A stretch of DNA of 64,000 nucleotides from Tubiluchus corallicola (Eukaryota; Priapulida; Priapulimorpha; Priapulimorphida; Tubiluchidae). The DNA lies in the NCBI GenBank assembly GCA_030141605.1, contig JAQGDQ010000160.1:126001-190000 (forward strand), read 5' to 3'. The position numbers and the translations under genes were made by a program. The notes under the pieces are model-generated. The model made no database searches. It was not told where the DNA came from and worked only from the letters and a program-made list of their open reading frames with translations. This document shows, piece by piece, positions 14,155 to 24,768 of the stretch (the first letter of the stretch is position 1; each line of letters opens with the position of its first letter).

Positions 14155-14692
14155 TATGGCCAATTCACGTTGAAAACACAGGTTCTCGTCTGATCACCGA
14201 ACTTAAGCAATGTAGAGCCTGGTTAGTACTTGGATGGGTGACCGAATAGGAATACCAGGTGTTGTAGGCTTGCGGAATGCCCACACTGTATCTCGACACT
14301 AGGCGGAGGAGCTGCACAAGCAGCCAATGGCTGGAGGGCGGAGGAGGTCAAGTGACCCATGTGTAGAGGAGTAAACCTTCCAAATCAGGAGTGGAGCCCC
14401 GAAGGCGGACCAGTCCAGTATGCTCACTGACTCCGGCACCTCCTGCAGCCAACCTGGTGCCAAGCGTATCGCTCCGCTTTCCTTTGGACTACACCAGGGA
14501 GGAAGAGAGGGGGTTCCTGTTGTCTGGGCAACTCAGGATCTCCATACACCTTGCCCAGGCGTGTGCCCTGGAGATGTTCAAGGATCGCACTACTAAGCCA
14601 CAGTCAACACTTCAGCTCCATCAATGTGATGAATAGCTGACTCTCTTGGCGCACACTCCATTGTCTTCCGAGATGGAAGGATGCCAACCATA
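14155..14692 (+). mobile_element. 5S-rRNA-derived SINE, complete, with 12-bp target-site duplication
   Basis: The head (14158-14271) is 5S rRNA-like and is followed by about 420 bp of unrelated, GC-richer body. The 12-base sequence tgttagtttaac is found immediately before (14143-14154) and immediately after (14693-14704), the mark of LINE-mediated retroposition. The body has no recognised tRNA or LINE tail, and an ORF at 14391-14636 in it is probably spurious. Known 5S-headed SINEs are called SINE3; I cannot tell whether the body matches a known family. Confidence 0.88.
14158..14271 (+). pseudogene. 5S rRNA-like head of the SINE (internal Pol III promoter)
   Basis: It aligns with metazoan 5S rRNA from about base 8 to the 3' end: cacgttgaa, tctcgtctgatcaccgaa, then ggttagtacttggatgggtg (C-box region) and the terminal gtgttgtaggctt. 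The A-box/IE/C-box block is largely kept, so it could have driven Pol III transcription of the SINE. Mismatches in helix regions and fusion to the body show that it is not a functional 5S gene. Confidence 0.88.
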
Positions 14693-14704
14693 TGTTAGTT
14701 TAAC

Positions 14705-16005
14705 ACAGTGGTAGATAAAAATAATCGGTTTCTGCAAACCAGAAAATGAAAATATTTCGGTAAAATGCCCCATCTTTGTTCGTTTCATCACGCTGACTGT
14801 GTGGCTGACACCAAACTTTTAAAAAAATTATTTTTAAAGTGTATGTTATGGTAGATTGTTATTTTCTTTACATCAGTGTGCAGATAAAAGATGCATCTTC
14901 CTATTGAAGCACTGGTCTCAGCGATATTTTTGATTTGGGCAAACTGGAACGCTTTCACTGAAAGTATTACAATGTGAGCACGACAAGGTTAACTTCTCGT
15001 CTATGGTAATGCTAAATGGTTTGGGAAACAACATAACAGCAGTTTAATTGTAACAATTTGATGAACGCAATGTATATTCTTACCAGTTGGAAATTACTTA
15101 GTAAATTTAAGGTACGTCTTTAAAACTGAAACTAATGTACACTATACGCATTTTTGCCAAAAAACATAACCAGCCTTTATGTATATTTTGTCACTTTTCC
15201 AGCACAAACTGCAGAACTTCAGACATCTAGCATATAATAAAAATCCTTTTGCTTTACGCCTTCTCAATGCAGGGAAGCAGATCGAATAATTTTCCGATCC
15301 GCACAAAAGTTGGTCGCAAAGGTGGAATCGCAGTCCGCATTCCGGACGACCTTACTAATTCAAATCCGCACTACGGCGTCATCCGCAAGTTTCCGATCCT
15401 CATCCTGTTTACATGGTTATTTTTAATAAAGTCCTATAATAATCTTCATTTTTAGCTAACCTTGGTTTAAATGAACAAAATATTTTTAAATCAGTGGAAA
15501 TTGCACCCTGTTGCAGTGTGTCCGCTGCGTGGTTTCATTTTAATTGATTAACTGCAACTATTTTTTCACTTCATTGTTATTCAGCCTGGTAGCTTGTGAT
15601 GAGTGTCAGTCTGTCATTTTCTTCCTACATTGTCATCTGGTGCAAATTAACATTAATGAAAATATCATCAAAATTCCGATCCGCCATTTTATCCTCATTG
15701 GGTCTACGTTTTCCTTATTTTCAGTAGTAGATCTGCATCCGATCAAATTTGCGGTAAAATTAGGGATCTTGGTCTGATACGGTCCGCACTCGTGGTCCGC
15801 GTGTTCACTGCTTCGCGGCTCACAGCTTGGCTATCTCGTGACATCATACATTCAGGCGCTTTTATTTACACATTTGCTACGACTAATTTTTCTACTGAAG
15901 TCAAAGACGCCTTTGATATGCAATACTTAGTATAAGAATATGCATCGTAGAAATTTTTGCAATACCGCTCCTTAGTCTTGCAAACTAATGATGATAAACT
16001 GCTCT
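14705..16005. other. Intergenic region with a CpG-richer patch at 15270-15830
   Basis: No gene recognised. Between about 15270 and 15830 the sequence is richer in CpG, with recurrent gatccgca/gtccgca words near both ends (15296 and 15783). This looks like terminal or subterminal repeats of a hAT-like element, but I found no clean inverted ends or target duplication. The 68- and 77-codon frames here are not protein-like. Confidence 0.35.
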
Positions 16006-16382
16006 TTAGATTTTAGATTAGATTTAGATTTTTTAGATTTTAATAGATTTATTTCGCATTAAACATATACATATACATCACATTACATTACATGTGCATC
16101 AGGTTTTGTTAATACAAAAATATGATAAAATTCATGTATACTGCGCTAGAGACCTAGGAAGCTAGCTTATGGTAGGCCACTAGAATTACGAAAAAAATTG
16201 CAATATATACAACATTACAACATTACAATATACAACATTACAATATACAACATTACATATACAACATAGATACAACATTACAATATATACAAATATAAAT
16301 ATAAATACGGGTGGGAAGTATTAAAAATTTTATTTTACTATACAGTTTTTGAAAAAGAAAACAACAAATCATGATTGAGTCA

Positions 16383-19300
16383 TCAGTTATATGTTTCGAG
16401 TAAGTTTAATTTATATATTTTTTTAAATATGGAAAGCGAGTTGACATTTTTAATAGCTGGAGCAATTGAATTCCATATGTAAGGGCCATTGTATTTAATA
16501 GAAAATTTTCTAACATTAGTGTTACACTGTATGTAGTGATAGTGCAGCCTATAACGTGTGCCGTAATTATGTATCTCAGCATTCAAACAAAAATAATCAG
16601 TAAATAAGGGAGGCAATAATTTATGAGAGAATTTGTACATGAAAATGGCAGTTTGGAACTTATTAATGTCGTAAATGTTTAGAAAGTTTAGTCTTTTAAA
16701 TATTGGCTGTGTATGGTCCTGATAACCGGCAAATGTTATCGCTCGCACTATTTTCTTCTGAATCAGATGAATTTTTTTCAATCGACTGGAGTATGTGCTT
16801 CCCCAAATAATGTTCGAATTATTTAGATATGGTAAAAAAAGAGAATTATATAATAATACAAGTACTGAGCTAGGCAATTTGTGTCTAACTCTATATATAA
16901 TGCCTATGATTTTTGAGATTTTGCTTTTGATAAATCTAAGATGTTCTTGCCAAGTTAAGTGTTCATCAATGATGATGCCTAAGAACTTAGTATATTTTAC
17001 TTGATTTATTGGAACTTCATCGATTTTTACTATAAAATTACTAGGGATTCTTTTATTTTTATTTGTGAATACAATAAATTTGGTTTTTTTCAATATTCAG
17101 TGATAACTTATTAGCTTTAAACCAGGTGGAGAGATGTACAAGTTCTTGGTTTACAGTATTTATCATTGATTCATAGTTTGAGTGATTATAGAATATGTTA
17201 GTATCATCGGCAAATAAAATGAAGTCTAGCAGAGTGGAGACATTGTGGAGATCATTAATATAGAGAAGAAAAAGCAATGGACCTAAGATTGAGCCTTGGG
17301 GGACACCATAATTGATTTGCTTCAAAGAAGAAAATGTGTTTTCAATTAGTACGGATTGTTTTCTGTTGTGTAAATAACTTGTAAACCACTGTAAAGGTAG
17401 ACCTCTGACACCATAGTTGTTTAATTTATCTAAGAGTATTTGATGGTCAATAGTATCAAAGGCCTTAGATAAATCAATAAAAATACCTATTGTAAATTCA
17501 TTATTGTCAATTGCATTTGATATTAAATCAAGAAGTTCAAGTAGAGCCATGTAAGTGGAGTGGTTTTGTCTAAAGCCTAGTTGTTTGTTATATAATATAT
17601 TGTTTTTTTAATGAAACTTAGTAGTCTATTATACATTAGTCTTTCAAGAATTTTGGAAAAACAGGGAAGAATTGAAATGGGTCTATAATTTTGAAACTGG
17701 GACTTATCACCAGTTTTAAAAATTGGATTAACCTTGGCTATTTTCAGAGAGTCTGGGACTATACCTGTTGAAAATGACTTGTTAAACATATAAAGTAGAG
17801 GTTCAGCAATACAGTTGATGGATTTTTTAAGGATAATTTGTGATATATCATCATACCCTGTACTGTTTTTATTTTTTAAATTATTTGCCACATTTAATAG
17901 CTCCATTTTGTCAATTGGAAGCAACTGCATTGAATTCCTACATGGATTTGGTAAGTATGAAAAATATGATGTATTTGTAGTGGGAATTTTTCCTGCTAGA
18001 GTTGATCCTACATTTACAAAATAGTTATTAAAGCCATCCGATATTTCTTTTGATGTCATTGGGTTATGGTGTGATTTTTTGAATTGTGACTGTTCTATAT
18101 GAGAAGTGTCTTTTTTATTAATAGCTAAATTTATAATTTTCCACGTTTTTCTCATGTTATTCATATTACTTTTAATTGTATTGGCATAATAATCTTTTTC
18201 GGCTTTTCTAAGTATTGAGGTTAGGTTATTTCTATAAGTTTTATAATGGTCAATGTTCAGATCAGTAGGGTTTTTAATTTTAGCTTATATAATTTATTTT
18301 TGTGTTTAATTGAGTGTATCAAGCCGCTTGTTAGCCAAGGTTTATTTAACGTCCGTGGCTTTACTATTTTTGTGACTAGTGGAAAGCTATCATTGTAAAT
18401 ATTGTAGTAATCTTTAAAGAAGGATTGAAATGCCGAGTCAGGATTTTGTATGCAAAAAATTTGGGACCAGTCATGGGATACTAGTTTGGACTTGAAGTCT
18501 GCGATGGTGCTATCATTAAAGATTCTAAATTTTGAAACTATTGGTTTTGAGTGAAGTGCCACTTTTAAACTAGTTACTGAATAAATGGGAAAATGGTCAG
18601 ATATATCACTGTAGAGAATGCCCGAGTTAAGATTGTCATTTGACACACAGTTTGTAAATATATTATCGATTAAAGTTGCTGAGTAAGTAGTAATTCTTGT
18701 TGGTTTAGTGATTAAGGGATACAATGAATGACTAAGTAGGCCAGTGGTTCCCAAACTAGGGGTAAATTACCCCCCGGGGGTAATATGGTTTTTTTGGGGG
18801 GGTAACGGGCACCCCTCTGAAAATTTTTAAAACTTCGCTCGGAATGCATTTTACGTAGTTTTCTTCTTGAAGAGACTGCCTCCGGCAGGCAACACTGTGT
18901 CATGGGGTCCATCATTCGCACGTCCATAAATAATTTTGCTTATTATTGTGGCATATAATAATGTGGCATATACGTGTGTTTACTTTTTGAGTTGGAGAAG
19001 TAGTACTAGGTGGGGGGTAATGGACACGACCGGGTTTCCCGATTTGGGTAACGGTCCGAGAAAGTTTGGGAACCACTGAAGTAGGCAATTGAGAAAAGAT
19101 TCAGTTCCTTCGTGCGAGTCACAGTTAAGCAAGTTTAAGTTGAAATCGCCGCAGATAAAGATGTGCTTGTTTTCATCAATTATTTTAGAGAGAAGGTTAT
19201 CTAAACCATCAAGAAATACTGTGATACTGGTACCCGGAGGTCTGTATAACACTCCAACTAAAATATTTTTTGTAAGTTCTTGGGTAATTTCAACAATCAG

Positions 19301-20041
19301 TGATTCACAGGTTTGTTCATCGAAACAGTCTAAGTCATTACGAGGTTTACTGTTTAAATCGTCCTTTATATACAGGGAAACCCCTCCACCTGTTCTCTGT
19401 TTGCGGGTTTTTGAGTAGTGATTATAATGTTTAATTGAGAATAGATCTTTATTCTGATCATTAAGCCAGGTTTCTGTGAAAGATAGGATCGAAAATTCAC
19501 CATTCAACGTGGATAGTAAATCTGTTATATGACAAAAGTTCTTTGACATGCTTCTACAATTATGATTGAATATCGAAAGTTGAGTATCACTGGCATTCGT
19601 GTTTGTGTTAGATTTTATTTTAGAAGTATTTAGGTTGACATCTGTGGTATAGTCACACTTTAATCTACCAATTCTGTTATAGAAGTTTAGGTCTGGATCT
19701 AAATCAGCATATTGTGAAGACAATAATCTTTCATTATAATCAAATGGATTTAGATGTAATCCATTAAGTTGTAACGTAATAGAATCGGGTAAATCGATCA
19801 GGTCAATAGCGTTTTTGAATTGCATTTCATTTTCTATATTATTGAAGGGCAATATATCTGCAAGACAGTTTGTACAGTACCACGAATCTACACTAGTTAA
19901 AACACTGTCTTGCTCTGCCGTTAGATTAGTACATATCAAGTGTTGCCAAATTCCACAAATGCTACATAACAGACCATTTTGGCCATTTTGTACCTTATTA
20001 AAACATATTGAACAATTATCATTTTGATTATTAGTAATCAT
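16383..20041 (-). pseudogene. LINE ORF2: PHD-like finger, endonuclease, reverse transcriptase; broken
   Basis: The N-terminal C4HC3-like finger starts CSICFNKVQNGQNGLLCSIC. The APE-type endonuclease follows (FNHNCRSMSKNF, SFTETWLND, CGDFNLNLL, and after the nested MITE SDISDHFPIY). The reverse transcriptase shows YRPISILPCFSKILERLMYNR, IDLSKAFDTIDHQILLDKL, VPQGSILGPLLFLLYINDL and the catalytic FADDT. Frameshifts lie near 18270, in the A/T run at 17603-17609 and in the run near 17086-17092; the frame is also split by the insertion at 18742-19078. Not functional as read, although all three shifts are in homopolymers and could be sequencing errors. Confidence 0.88.
18742..19078. mobile_element. 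hAT-type MITE nested in the LINE endonuclease region
   Basis: 337 bp with inverted ends cagtggttcccaaact / agtttgggaaccactg (one mismatch) and a perfect 8-bp target duplication aagtaggc at 18734-18741 and 19079-19086, both diagnostic of hAT elements. Removing it and one duplication copy rejoins the ORF2 frame, so it inserted after the LINE. Confidence 0.93.
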
Positions 20042-20046
20042 AGTAG

Positions 20047-21312
20047 TTATTGAACGTTATTACCAGATAATCGTTTCACCTCTGCTTGGTACTTCGGGCA
20101 GGTTTTGCTTCTGGCCTCGTGGTCCCCTTTGCAATTGCAACACTTCTTTTCGTTGGAGTCACAGTCTGATGTATTGTGCTTGCCAGAGCAGATACCGCAC
20201 ATCACAGTTTTGTTACACCATTTTGAGACGTGACCAAAATTTTGGCACTTGAAGCAGCGTAGCGGTTTTGGCTTGGTGACAAACTGTTCCACAGCACAAA
20301 TTAGTTGACCGATGGCTATTCCTTTCCGTTTGGCTTCATTCAACATGTGCGCACTACTGAATTTCACTTTTACGAGAGTCATTGCATTACCACTTTTGAA
20401 CTTGAAACGTTCTATAGCTGCATCGCAATCAAATTGCTGGACGTCATGCAGGACTTCATCCTCCGTCATGCTGGGATCACAATCTCGTAGGAGACCCCAG
20501 AATTGGTTCTTAGGTTTTCTCGCATTTGTATTGTCACCTAGAAAACATGGCTGCCATTTCTGAAGAATGTCGTTTGCTGTTTCGGTATCCGGAAGTTGCA
20601 GTTGGATTTTTCCAGTTGCCGTCCTGAAAGCTACTTCAAAACGAGTTCTAGGAAAATAGTGGCTAAGGTTCTTCTTTATAGACATGCTTGTTTTTGCTAT
20701 GTCTTTATCATTAACGTTCTCAATGAGTATCGTTCTGTCCGGGTCGTATAAATACGACACACTTTGCTGGCTGGTATTTCTCGTGGTTTTCGCTGTAACT
20801 TGACCTAAGTTACGTGATACAGCGTCCCTGTATGAACAATTCTGCGATCTCCCCAGTGCTACAAGTTCTCGATTTATGTTCGTAATTTGGTTTTCCATGT
20901 TCGTAATTTTGTTGATCATGAGTTCCTCTCGTGGAAGATCATCTTCGCTGTTGTTCAACAGACGAATAATTTCGATCAACTTCTTGTTACTTTTTTCATG
21001 GTTAATCATACTGCAGGCTATTGAAGCTAACGACTCCCTAGAATAACCCAGTAAATCATCATTTGCTAAATCAGCTTCGCTGCCCCAACTTCTACGTGAT
21101 ACAGAGTTTTTTCGTAAAACAACATCGCTTTCAGTTTGGGCTTGCGTAGACAGGGGGTGACTGGAGTCTGAATGTTTTGAATAGCATTTGTCACAGGTAA
21201 TTGCTATTACTTTTCTTTGCTTGACTAGCCCATTAGTTTTCCTGCAGAATTGGCAACTATTTCTGGTGTTTAGCGTAGCACTTGACTGACTCGCGTCGTT
21301 GGTATCTGGCAT
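20047..21312 (-). CDS. LINE ORF1 protein, Gag-like nucleic-acid-binding protein with zinc knuckles
   Basis: About 421 residues from the ATG at 21312; the open frame extends to 21339 without another ATG. An N-terminal pair CQFC...CDKC suggests a small zinc finger. The middle part (DRTILIENVNDKD and onward) resembles the RRM-like domains of LINE ORF1 proteins. The C-terminus has CCHC-type knuckles (CFKCQNFGHVSKWC, CGICSGKHNTSDC, CCNCKGDHEARSKTC). It would coat the LINE RNA. The frame is intact, and its stop lies five bases before the ORF2 ATG, consistent with termination-reinitiation. Confidence 0.85.
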   Translation of the reverse strand: MPDTNDASQSSATLNTRNSCQFCRKTNGLVKQRKVIAITCDKCYSKHSDSSHPLSTQAQTESDVVLRKNSVSRRSWGSEADLANDDLLGYSRESLASIACSMINHEKSNKKLIEIIRLLNNSEDDLPREELMINKITNMENQITNINRELVALGRSQNCSYRDAVSRNLGQVTAKTTRNTSQQSVSYLYDPDRTILIENVNDKDIAKTSMSIKKNLSHYFPRTRFEVAFRTATGKIQLQLPDTETANDILQKWQPCFLGDNTNARKPKNQFWGLLRDCDPSMTEDEVLHDVQQFDCDAAIERFKFKSGNAMTLVKVKFSSAHMLNEAKRKGIAIGQLICAVEQFVTKPKPLRCFKCQNFGHVSKWCNKTVMCGICSGKHNTSDCDSNEKKCCNCKGDHEARSKTCPKYQAEVKRLSGNNVQ

Positions 21313-21450
21313 ATCGACCCAGCGAAGGTTAGGTGCCAAACTTTTCTATTCATTAGCTAATTAGCCGGAATAGTTGTAATGATCTTGTTTTGCTGGTTCT
21401 AGGCACAGCACGTCAATTGAGATGACCAAATTTCCCGCCAAAACTCGATG

Positions 21451-23500
21451 CGTGACCAAAAGAAATTTAGTTTTTTACAGAAAACTTGATAACGCCTTGC
21501 TGTAATTTGATTATAGATGGCACTATTGTTTTCCTGGTAACTTTACAATTCTGCTAATACCAGTTTATACAAAGCATACGCAGAAAAAAACACACAAATC
21601 TGTAATTTTGTGAGACACGAAAATAACGTGACCGTAACAATCACTGATCTCAGGTGGCAATTTGAGTGGCAATCTAATCTAACTAAATCATGCTAATCAG
21701 TAATCATGTTAAATGCTAACATTATGTTAATTATACGTACAGCAATAATACATTTATTCCTTCTAAACTCTAAAGTACACGCAGGCACATTACACAAAAT
21801 TTGTTAATCTTTGTTAAAGCATGAAAGCCATGTTAACTGTTAGTCTATTACTAACTGCTTAAAAGCTTCTACAGATTCTCTAAAAGATCATAATAACCAC
21901 TCTAATGTACAGAATTCAGCATAACAAAGAAATCACATGGCAAAACAATGTTGAGACAATAGTCCCGCCACATTACCACCCCAATAGACATGTGCATGTA
22001 TTTCCACCACATACAGTAGTGTAAATGTTGAAGGAATTTGGAGACGCAATATTGTGGCGATATTTTATCACCATTGTGCTAAAAATAAATACGGTCAGCC
22101 AAAATTGTTACCACATGTCACAATATAGGAGAAATATTGCTAAAATTATGTTGATAGAATGGTGTGGCAGGTCCACATTTTAATATGGTATCCAATATCT
22201 ATATTGGCTGACTCTGTTGGTCCAATATTTGCAAAAATATTGTAAAAACATTTTTACAAGTTATTGCGCTACTTGAGTTAATTTCATTCTGGGCTTTGCT
22301 AGCCAAAGTTTAGGACCTCAAAATCTAGTTTCAAATCCAAATAAAAAATTCAGATGTTCTTTCTAAATGCGGAAAGAATCTTTCAGCTATTTCTTAACTA
22401 GCTTGAATGTCACTTTCGTGCAAGTCACAGTTTTTACATTTCATAAAATTAATGAAAGACCACTCAAAAGAAATATGCTCTGATTATTCTGTGCACTGAT
22501 CGAAAGTCACAAACTTAGAACAATAAAATAATTTTGATGGAATATTGCTATGAGAAGGGCTAAAAAGTTAGAGGACTTTCTATTCTTACTGCATTTGACA
22601 ACTTTAATTTCGTCACTTCCTCTTATACTATAATCACGGACTTTAAAACTAACTTCTTGTATGACACAAAGTAGGATCTAAAAGTGTCAACCTGTCAGTG
22701 ATCCCCCGCCAGTTAAGTAGTCATGTTAACGTTATTAACGCCAAAATTTAATTGCAATCTAAGGCTTTCTTAAACAATGTAATAGACAAGTTTACAGTTT
22801 TTGATTATTCTAACAAGTTTGGTTATAACAAAAAAAATTTCATAGGGCTAATACAGTTAATTAGTCTACTGGCCTTTTTAAAATCAGCGTGTGTAGAAGG
22901 TTAGTATTTAAAATTGTAATTAATGCCTTATATCACCTACATAGACAGTATTGTATATTGCAGAATTACCAATACCATCATCATTTTCTTCCTCATTCTG
23001 TTTTGTGTAATCCCTTGTTCTAGTGATGAGGGTGGGGCGGTAGCATGCTGAAGCTGGCAGAAGGTGCGATGGCCTTGAGCATCCATATCTGCAGGGTACC
23101 CAATCAATGAAATACAAATTTAGTTTTTAAAATTCGAAATTGTCTCTGTTAACTTGGTTGTACAAGCGTCCTACACTCCCACAAGCTGGTGTGAATGTGG
23201 ATCCGTGTTTTTATAAGCAAGCCCGGACCAAAAAATCTGTTACATAAATACTGCGCATAATTCATATTAAGACAATATAAAGTAGAGCAAGTAGATTAAG
23301 ATAATGCGCATTGCATGCAGATTACTGCTTACCATTGCACTTTCGATCACAAGCTGTGAAAGGTCATTTTCAAAACTAAAATTAACAAAAATACATCTCA
23401 ATGAGGTTTATTTCTGTGTCACAAGAACGACTGACCAACCTGACTTTAGTCAGCTTTGAAAAAGAATTCCTCATAACTGATGTAAAAATGGAATAGTACA
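21451..23500. other. Intergenic region between LINE and LTR elements
   Basis: No recognised gene. The stretch at 22020-22270 repeats caatatt-type words and may be a decayed small transposon. One possible coding exon is listed separately at 22920-23117. Confidence 0.35.
22920..23117 (-). CDS. Possible terminal coding exon, unidentified protein
   Basis: The minus strand carries a 65-codon open frame ending in a charged, tyrosine-rich stretch (YTKQNEEENDDG, then NSAIYNTVYVGDIRH and stop) with a candidate acceptor (ccctgcag) upstream. Composition is unlike the surrounding AT-rich DNA and resembles a cytoplasmic tail, but no partner exon or family was recognised, and a second frame over the same bases is also open. 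Confidence 0.18.
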   Translation of the reverse strand: MYFIDWVPCRYGCSRPSHLLPASACYRPTLITRTRDYTKQNEEENDDGIGNSAIYNTVYVGDIRH

Positions 23501-23767
23501 ACTGTTTTCTGACGGCTAGGAGATCTCATTTGGGGAACAGAACTTAATAAATGTAATGTGTTGTTTAATGTTATGTCAAAACACTAAACGACTCAACAAG
23601 AGTCTGCCAATAGAACCAACTCACTTTTATTGTTCCGCATCATAAAGTAGGTCTCCAACATATCACATCCCTTTTTCTCTGGCTTTTTGTAGTACAGCAG
23701 TTAAACAAAATGAAAAGCTTTGAACTACAGTCATCAATTCACCTTTAGAAACCAATTTTGTGGATAC

Positions 23768-23952
23768 TGTAACAATACCATAGATATGGTTTGTGTAGAT
23801 CAGAGATCTTGGTGATTGCTGAGGAGTGTTCGCCATTCGAGACGGTCATGTTGCTTTGAGCTTCTTTGTTTAAGTTCCTAACTAGTTTAATAAATATTAC
23901 TTTATTATACACGCATTTGTCTGGTTGCTTAATATTATTGTAGCGTGTAACA
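23768..23952 (+). repeat. 5' LTR of the TRIM
   Basis: Begins TG, ends CA, and contains aataaa about 55 bases before its end as a possible polyadenylation signal. Nearly identical to 24584-24768. Confidence 0.92.
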
Positions 23953-24583
23953 TGGTGTCAGAAGTGGGATAATTGAACTTGTAGTCTCACACTTTGAAAT
24001 GATTATGAATAATTTGTTTGTCAATTGTTTAGTGACTAGGAACGATGAGAATTAAGAACATTATACTTATTTACTTGCAGTATTATAGTTTATTTATCTG
24101 TATTATCATTTTACATTTTGCAACTTTTGCACAAGTTTAGGTACAACCAGTTAATTTTAATATGTGCCTATGTTACATTGTTAGTAGATAGATCGACAGT
24201 ATGTAGTTACTATTTTGATTTCAGTTATTGGAGTTACTGATGGATTTGAAGTTCAAGTCTAGGTTTTCACTGAGAATAAAAATGATTTCAATTGAAATTC
24301 ACTGTAGAAATTGAAAAACTTAAGTTCTTATTAATGCTGTTTGCGAAATCTAAACAAGAGGTGTTGTATTAATGTGATTCTTGATGCTCAAAGTTGTTCT
24401 AAGTTTTAGTAATATTTGTATACTACTTTACTCAGGATTATTCATTGAGTTCATTAGCACTTGATTTACTTGCCAGTAGGCACACTGTCAACTACAGTTG
24501 ATACTACTTCTAAATTCTAGATGAACACTTATTTAGCTTGACTTAGTTAACAGAATTTGTTTTCAACTTTAAAGAAGGGAAGG

Positions 24584-24768
24584 TGTAACAATACCATAGA
24601 TATGGTTTGTGTAGATCAGAGATCTTGGTGATTGCTGAGGAGTGTTCGCCATTCGAGACGGTCATGTTGCTCTGAGCTTCTTTGTTTAAGTTCCTAAATA
24701 GTTTAATAAATATTACTTTATTATACACGCATTTGTCTGGTTGCTTAATATTATTGTAGCGTGTAACA
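24584..24768 (+). repeat. 3' LTR of the TRIM
   Basis: Same length and sequence as the 5' LTR apart from about two substitutions (tgctct for tgcttt, cctaaat for cctaact), which indicates recent insertion. Confidence 0.92.

Larger units (their letters stand above)
16006..21450 (-). mobile_element. CR1/L2-like non-LTR retrotransposon, near full length
   Basis: Two-ORF LINE on the minus strand. ORF1 (20047-21312) encodes a zinc-knuckle protein. ORF2 (16383-20041) encodes a PHD-like finger, endonuclease, reverse transcriptase and C-terminal domain. The 3' end carries a polyadenylation-like aataaatc followed by short tandem units of the type taaatctaa (about 16006-16050), as is usual for CR1/L2 elements instead of poly(A). 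The exact 5' end is not defined; about 110 bases upstream of ORF1 are assigned loosely. A 337-bp MITE is nested in ORF2. Confidence 0.88.
23768..24768 (+). mobile_element. Complete TRIM (miniature LTR retrotransposon), 1001 bp
   Basis: Two 185-bp direct repeats (23768-23952 and 24584-24768) begin TGTAACAAT and end GTGTAACA, and differ at only about two positions. A 5-bp target duplication gatac flanks the element (23763-23767, 24769-24773). Right after the 5' LTR lies a primer-binding site, tggtgtcagaagtgggat, complementary to a tRNA-Leu-like 3' end including CCA. A polypurine tract, aaagaagggaagg, precedes the 3' LTR. The 631-bp interior has no coding frame, so mobilisation must depend on another element. 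Confidence 0.92.

Noticed and set aside
14391-14636. 81-codon frame in the SINE body
   Set aside because: Lies entirely within a non-coding retroposon; proline/arginine-rich composition reflects GC content.
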